Assembly: GCA_007130545.1 (NCBI GenBank)
Contig: SLSG01000073.1
Location: 1 to 5,187 of the forward strand
Source: Bacteroidales bacterium
GTDB lineage: Bacteria > Bacteroidota > Bacteroidia > Bacteroidales > UBA7960
Length of the DNA stretch: 5,187 nt
Direction: 5' to 3'
Every line of letters begins with the position of its first letter. Position 1 is the first letter of the stretch. The notes under the pieces are model-generated. The model saw only the letters and a program-made list of their open reading frames with translations, made no database searches and was not told the origin of the DNA. Below, piece by piece: positions 1-5,081 of the stretch. The position numbers and the translations under genes are program-made.

Positions 1-99
1 AACCTTTACCCCGGCCTTTTCCAGCACCTTTACCATGCTGTGCCCCGTCTCCGGCAAAAACTGATCAATAAAACACGGAATAAATATACCGGTATTCAT
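1..99 (-). CDS. lutA: LutA/YkgE-like CCG-domain Fe-S protein, 5' fragment
   Basis: This is the amino-terminal part of a minus-strand gene that leaves the window at position 1; 33 codons are visible, starting from the ATG at 97-99. The peptide begins MNTGIFIPCFIDQF and continues with PETG and a VLEKAGVKV helix-strand segment. This matches the start of the first CCG (cysteine-rich) domain of LutA, YkgE and GlcF-type proteins, where xxPCxxDxFxPExG is followed by LLExLGVxV. The family carries Fe-S-linked cysteine motifs and forms part of the LutABC L-lactate oxidation complex; lutB and lutC would be expected beyond the left edge, but that cannot be seen. The start codon is one base from the heptamer array, so any leader is made of repeat. 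No Shine-Dalgarno sequence is present. The family call is fairly safe; the exact LutA role is inference from 33 residues. Confidence 0.72.
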   Translation of the reverse strand, partial: MNTGIFIPCFIDQFLPETGHSMVKVLEKAGVKV

Positions 100-100
100 G

Positions 101-282
101 GTGTTGGGTATTGGCTATTGGTTGTTGGTGGTTGGCTATTGGATTTTGGCTGTTGGCTATTGGCTGTTGGGTGTTGGCTATTGGATTTTGGCTGTTGGCT
201 ATTGGCTATTGGTTGTTGGCTATTGGATTTTGGCTGTTGGCTATTGGCTGTTGGTTGTTGGGTGTTGGCTATTGGGGGTTGG
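101..282 (+). repeat. Heptamer tandem array, 26 x NNNTTGG
   Basis: Twenty-six uninterrupted 7-bp units all end in TTGG with a variable leading triplet. By count the triplets are cta 9, ctg 5, att 3, ttg 3, gtg 3, and one each of gta, tgg and ggg. There are no indels across 182 bp. Within it is a higher-order unit of six heptamers (42 bp) in three near-identical copies at 136-177, 178-219 and 220-261, each starting cta, att, ctg, cta; they differ only in heptamers 5 and 6. The last two heptamers (269-282) are coding: on the minus strand they give the final residues and TAG stop of rlmB. The first unit starts two bases from the lutA-like start codon. Because the period is 7, frames through the array read as long stop-free W/L/G-rich peptides; these are artefacts. 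It resembles the heptanucleotide STRR repeats of cyanobacteria in form only. Confidence 0.97.
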
Positions 283-1006
283 CTCTTTGTCTTTGTGCTT
301 CGAATAGTACAATGCCGGTGGCAACCGACACATTCAGGGAGGCGATTTTTCCCTTCATCGGGATGGAGAGGATCTTCCCGGCCAATTTCAAGGATGCCGG
401 GGAGACCCCTTTGTCCTCCGAACCCATGATGATTGCCACGGGTCCGCGTAAGTCCGCCTCGTAAATGGTTTCCTTCCCCTTTTCATCGCAGGCAATTACT
501 TCTATGCCGCACTCCCTGATAAAGGCAATGCTTTCCGGAATGCTGCTCTCCCGGCATACCGGGATACGGTTCAATGCCCCGGAGGATGCCTTGATGGCCT
601 CTGCATTGATGGGTGCCATGCCTTTCTCGGGAATGATGAGGGCATGTGCCCCGGCGCATTCTGCAGAGCGGGCAAGGGCACCCAGGTTGCGCACGTCGGT
701 GATGCCGTCGGCCAGCACCAGCAGCGGTGTCTCCCCCTGCTCGAATACCATCGGAAGTACCTCGTGCAGGGGCTGGTATTCTATCAAAGACCCAAAGGCG
801 ATGATTCCCTGGTGGTTTTTACGCGTTACCCGGTTGAGCTTCTCGATGGGCACCACCTGGAAGGGAATCTTCTCACGGCGGATGCGCTGGAAAAGCTTTT
901 GAAAATTGTCGCCATGCAGGCCTTTCTGGATCAATACCTTCTCAATGGGCATCCCGTTTTCCAGGGCTTCCATGACCGGGTGGATTCCGAACAATAGATT
1001 TTCCAA
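269..1006 (-). CDS. rlmB: 23S rRNA (guanosine-2'-O)-methyltransferase RlmB
   Basis: This SPOUT-class TrmH/SpoU methyltransferase of 245 residues uses S-adenosylmethionine to methylate the 2'-O of G2251 in 23S rRNA. An amino-terminal L30e-like RNA-binding domain covers about residues 1-80, including FGIHPVMEAL and the HQGIIA linker. The catalytic SPOUT domain follows. Motif 1 is DVRNLGALARSAECAGAHAL (104-123) with N107 and R113. Motif 2 is IIMGSEDKGVS (192-202) with E197. Motif 3 is IPMKGKIASLNVSVATG (215-231) with S223, N225 and S227. All expected conserved residues are present and the length is typical. The start is TTG at 1004-1006: between it and the in-frame TGA at 1046-1048 there is no ATG or GTG, and MENLLFGIHP aligns with the usual family start. 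The natural end (about FEAQRQR) is followed by ANPQ and a TAG stop encoded by the edge of the heptamer array. It lies 83 bp downstream of ung. Confidence 0.95.
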   Translation of the reverse strand: MENLLFGIHPVMEALENGMPIEKVLIQKGLHGDNFQKLFQRIRREKIPFQVVPIEKLNRVTRKNHQGIIAFGSLIEYQPLHEVLPMVFEQGETPLLVLADGITDVRNLGALARSAECAGAHALIIPEKGMAPINAEAIKASSGALNRIPVCRESSIPESIAFIRECGIEVIACDEKGKETIYEADLRGPVAIIMGSEDKGVSPASLKLAGKILSIPMKGKIASLNVSVATGIVLFEAQRQRANPQ

Positions 1007-1022
1007 TGGCGGAGTGTTAAAT

Positions 1023-1036
1023 GGGGGACAGCCCCC
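1023..1036 (-). promoter_or_regulatory. Perfect G5/C5 hairpin in rlmB leader
   Basis: GGGGG-ACAG-CCCCC forms a perfect 5-bp stem with a 4-nt loop, ending 17 bases upstream of the rlmB TTG start. On the minus strand it lies inside a 10-codon reading frame (ATG at 1047-1049, TAA at 1017-1019, peptide MKSNRGLSPI). A near-match to TAnnTTTG (one mismatch in six) lies at 1051-1058. Hairpin, mini-frame and rare start codon together could form a translational control leader, but that is inference. It could also be a relic of a repetitive extragenic palindrome. Confidence 0.35.
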
Positions 1037-1060
1037 GGTTCGATTTCATGCAAATTTCGT

Positions 1061-1091
1061 AAAAAAAAGCGACCCCATACAGGTTGCGGTC
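1061..1091 (-). terminator. Possible weak terminator after ung
   Basis: Read on the minus strand, GACC (overlapping the ung stop) pairs with GGTC over a 13-base loop, followed two bases later by eight consecutive T. The T run is convincing but the stem is only 4 bp, so termination may be partial or absent and rlmB may be co-transcribed with ung. Confidence 0.3.
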
Positions 1092-1770
1092 AATTAATTC
1101 CCCAGTCAATCTCCTGCAGTCCCTGAGATTTCAGAATTTGATTCGTCATTGAGAAATGCCTGCACCCGAAAAACCCCCTGGATGCGGAGAGGGGAGAGGG
1201 GTGGGGTGCTTTCAGCACATGGTGCCTGCCCGTGTCGATCAGCATTTCCTTGGCCTGGGCATAACTCCCCCATAGCAGGAATACGAGTCCGCTTCTTTTC
1301 TCTGACAATGCGCTGATGGCCGCGTCGGTAAACCGCTCCCATCCTTTGTTCTGGTGGGAGCCGGCCTGGTTTGCCCTTACTGTCAGTGTGGCGTTGAGCA
1401 GCAGCACACCCTGCTCCGCCCATTGCTCCAGGTTGCCGTGGGGTGGTACGGCCACCCCCAGGTCTGCGTTCAGCTCCTTGAAGATATTTACGAGCGACGG
1501 GGGCCTGGCAATGCCTTTGCTCACCGAGAAGCATAGTCCATGCGCCTGCCCGGGTCCGTGGTAGGGATCTTGTCCCAGCAGGACCACCCTGACCTTTTCA
1601 AAAGGGGTATGGTTGAAGGCCGAAAAGATCTGTGGCCCCGGCGGGAACACCCTGAACTTTTTCTTCTCTGCAACCAGGAATGCCTTCAGCTCCGCGAAAT
1701 ATGGCGCCTGGAACTCATCCTGCAGCACTTTTCTCCAGCTCTCCTCAATTTCCGGTTTAATGTTGCCCAT
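1090..1770 (-). CDS. ung: Uracil-DNA glycosylase, family 1
   Basis: Ung removes uracil from DNA, the first step of base excision repair of deaminated cytosine and misincorporated dUMP. Numbered from the ATG at 1768-1770 the protein has 226 residues, normal for the family. The water-activating motif GQDPYHGP is at 66-73 with D68. PPSLVNIFKEL is at 90-100, LLLNATLTVR at 123-132 (N126 as uracil-contacting Asn), and the DNA-intercalation motif HPSPLSA at 190-196 with H190. All catalytic elements are intact. This start was chosen because MGNIKPEIEESWRKVL aligns with other Ung amino termini. The frame is open further upstream: ATGATG at 1846-1851, preceded by an A-rich stretch, would add 26-27 residues, and ATG at 1918-1920 would add 50. 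Those extra residues are Pro/Arg/Ala-rich, contain a duplicated PQT, and at their far end are translated repeat. The A-rich run before 1851 is a plausible Bacteroidota initiation context, so that start remains possible. Confidence 0.95.
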   Translation of the reverse strand: MGNIKPEIEESWRKVLQDEFQAPYFAELKAFLVAEKKKFRVFPPGPQIFSAFNHTPFEKVRVVLLGQDPYHGPGQAHGLCFSVSKGIARPPSLVNIFKELNADLGVAVPPHGNLEQWAEQGVLLLNATLTVRANQAGSHQNKGWERFTDAAISALSEKRSGLVFLLWGSYAQAKEMLIDTGRHHVLKAPHPSPLSASRGFFGCRHFSMTNQILKSQGLQEIDWGIN

Positions 1771-1773
1771 CTC

Positions 1774-1791
1774 TGTTTGCGGTGTTTGCGG
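1774..1791 (+). repeat. 9-bp direct duplication TGTTTGCGG x2
   Basis: Two exact adjacent copies of TGTTTGCGG lie three bases upstream of the preferred ung start codon. In the extended ung frame they would encode PQTPQT. This is a small but clean duplication at another gene boundary. Confidence 0.8.
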
Positions 1792-1863
1792 TCTGGTCGC
1801 CGCCCTGCCTGCCGCATCTGGTTCCCTTCCCGTGAAGTGTTTATCCATCATTTTTTTTATTGT

Positions 1864-1885
1864 CGGACAGGCCCTGGCTGGTCCG
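1864..1885. other. Imperfect inverted repeat in mpl-ung gap
   Basis: CGGAC at 1864-1868 pairs with GTCCG at 1881-1885, extended by two pairs across a one-base bulge. On the minus strand the hairpin lies just ahead of an A-rich run and the ATGATG at 1846-1851. No T run follows it on the minus strand, so it does not look like a terminator. The rest of the 213-bp gap between mpl and ung (1771-1983) holds the 30-bp repeat array and the 9-bp duplication, with no other gene seen. Confidence 0.25.
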
Positions 1886-1893
1886 CCACCCAA

Positions 1894-2013
1894 CCACCTG
1901 GTGACCCGGTCCATACGCACCCCCTACCCGGCGACCCGGTCCATGGCCTCCGTCTACCCAGCGACCCGGTCCATGGCGGGCACCTACCCAGCGACCCGGT
2001 CCATGGCCTCCAC
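1894..2013 (-). repeat. 30-bp tandem repeat, 4 units, covering the mpl stop codon
   Basis: Four units with exact 30-bp period lie at 1894-1923, 1924-1953, 1954-1983 and 1984-2013. The core GACCCGGTCCAT is identical in all four and contains the odd palindrome GACCCGGTC. The unit at 1984 is the genuine end of mpl (last codons VEAMDRVAG and stop). The next two units each differ from it at three positions; the unit at 1894 differs from its neighbour at nine. On the minus strand, units at 1924 and 1954 each encode an isolated MDRVAG-stop mini-frame. In the most diverged unit the TAG has become TGG, so its ATG reads on into the ung frame. The period is a multiple of three, so mpl, the mini-frames and ung share one frame. 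The array looks like tandem duplication of the mpl 3' end. Confidence 0.93.
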
Positions 2014-3354
2014 CAGCCGCCCGGTATCCAGTCCGCCAAACGCTCCCGAGCTCATAAACAAGAGTATGCTATCCTTTCTGATCTCCTTTTCCAAGGCTTT
2101 CAGCAAGGCCTCTGCATCGGTGAACACACGGATTCCCGGCTTGTGAAAAGCCGCGGCCACCTCTTCCGGGTCCAGGTCAGGCAGTTTTTTCATCTCCAGG
2201 GCATGGGGGCTATAGAACACCATGGCCTGGTCGGCATCGTCCATGCTGCCCCTGTACTGGTCCAAAAAGGTTTTGTTCAGGCTGCTGAAGGTATGCAACT
2301 CCATGCAGGCCAGCAGCTTCTTGCCGGGGAAAAACTCCTTCACTGCCTTCACCGTGGCCTTCAGCTTGGAAGGGGCATGTGCGAAATCCCGGTACATGCG
2401 CAGCCCTTTGTTGTCATAAACCAGTTGCAGACGGTTGCTGGCCCCACGGAAGGAGGCCATGGCCTCATAAAACTGGCCGGATGCAATGCCAAGCTGCATA
2501 CATATGGTTCGCGCCCCGTTCATGTTCAGCAGGTTATGTCTTCCAAACACTTGTATGGGATAGCTTAGTCCGTCACTGACCACCACTACCCGGTCCCCTT
2601 CCATTCTGTATTCCGGCATGCCGTAGGGCAGCAGGCAAAGATCCCTCTTCAGGCCCCTTTCTGCAAGGGAGGGCAGGTGTTCGTCCTCCGTGCACCAGAT
2701 TAGTTTGCCCCCTTCCTCTATGGCATCTACGAACAGTCTGAACTGCTCCAGGTAGTTCTCAAATGTCGGGAACACATTGATATGGTCCCATGCAATGCCA
2801 CTGATCAGGGCGATATGCGGCTTGTACAGGTGGAACTTCGGGCGTCTGTCAATGGGAGAGCTCAGGTATTCATCTCCTTCCATCACCATGAACGGAGCAT
2901 CGTCGGTCAGCTTGACCATCACGTTAAAGCCGTCAAGTTGCGCCCCGACCATATAATCAGTCTGAATCCCGCAATGGTTCAGTACATGCAAAACCATCGC
3001 GGTGATGGTGGTCTTGCCGTGGCTGCCCCCGATGACGATCCGGGTTTTGGAGGCGGATTGCCGGTAGAGGAATTCCGGGTAGGAGTAAATGGGGATACCC
3101 AGCTCCCTGGCCCTGGCCAGCTCAGGGTTGTCTGCCCTGGCATGCATGCCCAGGATGACCGCGTCCAGGTCGGGGGTGATCCTTTCCGGAAACCAGCCCT
3201 GTGACCTGGGCAGCAAACCGTATTGCTGCAGGCGCCGGCGGGAGGGGTCGAAAATCTCATCGTCCGAGCCGGTGACCTGCCAGGATCCCTTGTGCAGGGC
3301 GATGGCCAGGTTGTGCATGGCGCTTCCGCCGATGGCAATGAAATGAACCTTCAT
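1984..3354 (-). CDS. mpl: Mpl-type muropeptide ligase (Mur ligase family)
   Basis: This is UDP-N-acetylmuramate:L-alanyl-gamma-D-glutamyl-meso-diaminopimelate ligase, a cytoplasmic ATP-dependent enzyme that rejoins recycled murein tripeptide to UDP-MurNAc. The 456 residues match the usual Mpl length. The amino-terminal Rossmann domain begins KVHFIAIGGSAMHNLA (2-17) with TGSDDEI (28-34). The ATP-binding P-loop is GGSHGKTT (109-116). Next come EGDEY (159-163), WDHINVF (189-195), the GRHNLLNMNGA motif (271-281) and the carboxy-terminal ligase domain with YRDFAHAPSK (321-330, H326) and ELHTFSSLNK (352-361). Mpl is preferred over MurC because of the IGGSAMHNLA start, the EGDEY-SSP region and the FAHAP-K motif in place of the MurC pattern; this is recognition, not a search. 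The ATG at 3352-3354 is the natural family start. The gene is first in the minus-strand block, and its last 10 codons form a unit of the 30-bp tandem array. Confidence 0.9.
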   Translation of the reverse strand: MKVHFIAIGGSAMHNLAIALHKGSWQVTGSDDEIFDPSRRRLQQYGLLPRSQGWFPERITPDLDAVILGMHARADNPELARARELGIPIYSYPEFLYRQSASKTRIVIGGSHGKTTITAMVLHVLNHCGIQTDYMVGAQLDGFNVMVKLTDDAPFMVMEGDEYLSSPIDRRPKFHLYKPHIALISGIAWDHINVFPTFENYLEQFRLFVDAIEEGGKLIWCTEDEHLPSLAERGLKRDLCLLPYGMPEYRMEGDRVVVVSDGLSYPIQVFGRHNLLNMNGARTICMQLGIASGQFYEAMASFRGASNRLQLVYDNKGLRMYRDFAHAPSKLKATVKAVKEFFPGKKLLACMELHTFSSLNKTFLDQYRGSMDDADQAMVFYSPHALEMKKLPDLDPEEVAAAFHKPGIRVFTDAEALLKALEKEIRKDSILLFMSSGAFGGLDTGRLVEAMDRVAG

Positions 3355-3376
3355 CGGGAGGCTTTGTTTTAGTTTG

Positions 3377-3384
3377 TAAATATA
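3377..3384 (-). promoter_or_regulatory. Weak candidate -7 element for mpl
   Basis: On the minus strand this reads TATATTTA, one mismatch from the Bacteroidota -7 consensus TAnnTTTG, 22 bases upstream of the mpl ATG. No TTTG at the expected -33 distance is visible. It lies in the 112-bp divergent region (3355-3466), which otherwise shows only AT-rich sequence. Confidence 0.28.
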
Positions 3385-3433
3385 GTGGTTTTTGATCAGC
3401 GTCTTTGCCCGCTGCGAAAAGGCGATCTTTTTG

Positions 3434-3441
3434 TAGTTTTG
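3434..3441 (+). promoter_or_regulatory. Candidate Bacteroidota -7 element for the MBL gene
   Basis: TAGTTTTG is a perfect match to TAnnTTTG and ends 25 bases before the ATG at 3467, which would give a leader of roughly 20 nt. The nearest upstream TTTG (3404-3407) is 26 bases away, longer than the usual 19-21 spacing, so the -33 half is weak or absent. Confidence 0.45.
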
Positions 3442-3466
3442 TGGGTTGTTTTATAAATACCAGCTT

Positions 3467-4330
3467 ATGAAGATATTTTCCGTTACAGCCGATCAGTGGA
3501 GAATGGATGGGGGCGCCTGCTTTGGGGTGGTCCCGAAAACCGTTTGGGGCAAGCACGTCCCATCCGACGAAAACAACAAAATACCCATTTCGACCCGCTG
3601 CCTGCTGGTGGACACGGGCGACCGCCTGATCCTTTTCGATACGGGCATGGGTAACAAGCAGAGCGAGAAATTCTTTTCCTATTACTACCTGTTCGGGGAG
3701 GAGGGCCTGGAAAAGTCTTTCAAAGCGCTGGGCTATACCTTTGAACAGGTGACCGATGTGGTGTTCACCCATTTGCATTTTGACCATGTGGGTGGTGCCC
3801 TTCGATGGGGGCCTGATGGAAAGACCCCGGAACCGGTCTTCCCGAATGCGACGCACTATTGTTCGAAGGAGCATTGGGATTGGGCAATGGATCCGAACCC
3901 CAGGGAAAAGGCTTCCTTTTTTCCGGAGAATTACCTGCCCTTGTTTGAAAGCGGGCGCCTGGAGTTCATCCACGAAGAGGGGGAGTTCTGCCCGGGCGTG
4001 CATCTGACGATCAAGAACGGGCATACGCGCGGACAGATCATCCCGGTGGTGGATTACAAGGGGCGCAAGGTGGTGTTCACAGCCGATTTCATTGCCGCCG
4101 TCCTGAACATCCCGCTGGCCTATGTTCCCAGCTTCGATATCGAACCTTTGATCTCCATGCAGGAAAAGGAATCCTTTTACAAGGAAGCGCTGGCGCAGGA
4201 CTATGTGCTTTTCTTCCAGCATGATTTCGATCATGAATGCTGTACCCTTGAGATGACACCCAAGGGAGTCCGGGCCAAGGAAATTTTTAAACTCAGCGAT
4301 CTGAACGGGCAAAGCGAGCTGAGCGGATAA
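3467..4330 (+). CDS. Metallo-beta-lactamase-fold hydrolase, AHL-lactonase-like
   Basis: This 287-residue zinc hydrolase has a complete dinuclear metal site: HLHFDH at 102-107 (H102, H104, D106, H107), H186 in NGHTRGQ, D207 in FTADF, and H252 in FFQHDFDH. DTGMGNKQ (58-65) is the usual strand-loop ahead of it. The arrangement is that of the YtnP/AHL-lactonase branch of the fold, whose members open lactone rings or hydrolyse other esters. The substrate cannot be read from the sequence, and quorum quenching is only one possibility. There is no signal peptide, so it is likely cytoplasmic. ATG at 3467 was chosen because MKIFSV begins the family-like sequence and it sits correctly behind the -7 element; a TTG seven codons upstream is less likely. 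The normal end seems to be about EIFKLSDL; the remaining residues and the TAA stop are encoded by two units of an 18-bp repeat. cysH follows after 46 bases and is probably co-transcribed. Confidence 0.9.
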   Translation: MKIFSVTADQWRMDGGACFGVVPKTVWGKHVPSDENNKIPISTRCLLVDTGDRLILFDTGMGNKQSEKFFSYYYLFGEEGLEKSFKALGYTFEQVTDVVFTHLHFDHVGGALRWGPDGKTPEPVFPNATHYCSKEHWDWAMDPNPREKASFFPENYLPLFESGRLEFIHEEGEFCPGVHLTIKNGHTRGQIIPVVDYKGRKVVFTADFIAAVLNIPLAYVPSFDIEPLISMQEKESFYKEALAQDYVLFFQHDFDHECCTLEMTPKGVRAKEIFKLSDLNGQSELSG

Positions 4331-4384
4331 AGTGATCTGAACGGATAAAATGATCTGAACGGATAAAGCGATCTGAATGGAAAA
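4295..4384 (+). repeat. 18-bp tandem repeat, 5 units, bridging the MBL gene and cysH
   Basis: Units start at 4295, 4313, 4331, 4349 and 4367, with consensus AGCGATCTGAACGGATAA. In the MBL frame they read SDLNGQ, SELSG-stop, SDLNG-stop, NDLNG-stop and SDLNGK. Unit 1 has GGGCAA where units 2-4 have GGATAA, so unit 1 is read through and unit 2 supplies the MBL stop (4328-4330). In unit 5 the usual AACGG is AATGG, creating the ATG used as the cysH start (4377-4379). The period is a multiple of three. A 6-bp inverted repeat, CTCAGC (4292-4297) with GCTGAG (4318-4323), overlaps the first two units. Confidence 0.95.
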
Positions 4385-5081
4385 TAAAGCAATGGAATAC
4401 AGCCGGCGATTTGCCAATATGGAAGCCGGGGATTTACTGGCAGAGGTCCTGCGGGCCCATCCGGGGAAGGCCGTTTTTTCGACCAGCCTTGGTGCCGAAG
4501 ACCAGGTGATTACGCATATGCTGGCCACACAGGGTTTCAGGGAAGGCATTTTCACGCTGGATACCGGGCGGCTGTTCCCGGAGACCTATGAGCTGATAGA
4601 GAAGACCTGCGTGCGTTACGGGATCCGGATAGAGGTTTTTTTCCCGGATACAGGCAAGGTGGAGCAGATGGTCCGTGAGAAAGGCATCAACCTGTTCTAT
4701 CAAAGCATAGAGAACCGCAAGCTTTGCTGCCATGTGCGCAAAACCGAACCCCTGCGCAGGGCCTTAAGCGGAAAGGAAATCTGGATCACCGGTCTTAGGC
4801 GGGAGCAGTCCCCGACCCGTCAGGACCTTGCCCTGGCCCAGTGGGATGCGGCCAATCAGATCATCAAGGTAAACCCCTTGCTGGAATGGAGTGAGGAACA
4901 GGTCTGGAAATATATCCACCAGCACAAAATTCCATACAATACGCTGCACGACAAGGGGTTCCCGAGCATTGGCTGTCAGCCCTGCACCCGTGCAATCCTG
5001 CCCGGGGAGGACGTCCGCGCCGGCCGCTGGTGGTGGGAAAACCCCGACACCCGCGAATGCGGGCTGCATACTAGCCGTTAG
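4377..5081 (+). CDS. cysH: Adenylyl-sulfate reductase, [4Fe-4S], thioredoxin-dependent
   Basis: CysH reduces activated sulfate to sulfite in assimilatory sulfate reduction. The 234 residues include the PP-loop-like nucleotide motif STSLGAEDQV (35-44), LDTGRLFPET (61-70) and the substrate-binding GLRREQSPTR (139-148). The redox-active cysteine is C228 in the carboxy-terminal RECGLH. The pairs C117-C118 (RKLCCHVRK) and C200-x-x-C203 (CQPC) are the ligands of a [4Fe-4S] cluster. They mark the APS-reducing type, in contrast to the cluster-free PAPS reductase of E. coli. All key residues are intact. The ATG at 4377 lies within the last unit of the 18-bp repeat. A second ATG at 4392, preceded by an A-rich stretch, would shorten the protein by five residues and is a real alternative. 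The TAG stop touches the first heptamer of the right-hand array. Sulfate-activation genes cysD and cysN might lie downstream, out of view. Confidence 0.94.
   Translation: MENKAMEYSRRFANMEAGDLLAEVLRAHPGKAVFSTSLGAEDQVITHMLATQGFREGIFTLDTGRLFPETYELIEKTCVRYGIRIEVFFPDTGKVEQMVREKGINLFYQSIENRKLCCHVRKTEPLRRALSGKEIWITGLRREQSPTRQDLALAQWDAANQIIKVNPLLEWSEEQVWKYIHQHKIPYNTLHDKGFPSIGCQPCTRAILPGEDVRAGRWWWENPDTRECGLHTSR

Noticed and set aside
101..282. CRISPR array or telomere-type repeat
   Set aside because: The units are 7 bp with no spacers, and the gene context is internal and chromosomal, so neither CRISPR nor a replicon end fits.
40..464. Plus-strand open frames rich in W, L and G across 40-464
   Set aside because: They are translations of the NNNTTGG array; a 7-bp period without stops is open in all three frames. 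Their non-repeat parts run antisense to rlmB.
1851..1885. Rho-independent terminator from the 1864-1885 hairpin and the adjacent homopolymer
   Set aside because: On the minus strand the hairpin is followed by A, not T; on the plus strand the T run precedes the hairpin. Neither orientation gives a terminator.
1540..2568. 342-codon plus-strand open frame
   Set aside because: It runs antisense to ung and mpl, both well supported, and its sequence shows no recognisable domain; the repeated PSDPVHG segment is the 30-bp array.
3446..3466. TTG start seven codons upstream of the MBL ATG
   Set aside because: The ATG at 3467 matches the family start and the TTG would fall at or before the predicted transcription start.
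3257..4555. 432-codon minus-strand open frame
   Set aside because: It overlaps the start of mpl and lies antisense to the whole MBL gene and the start of cysH; the V-Q-I-x-L-S repeats in it are the 18-bp array translated backwards.
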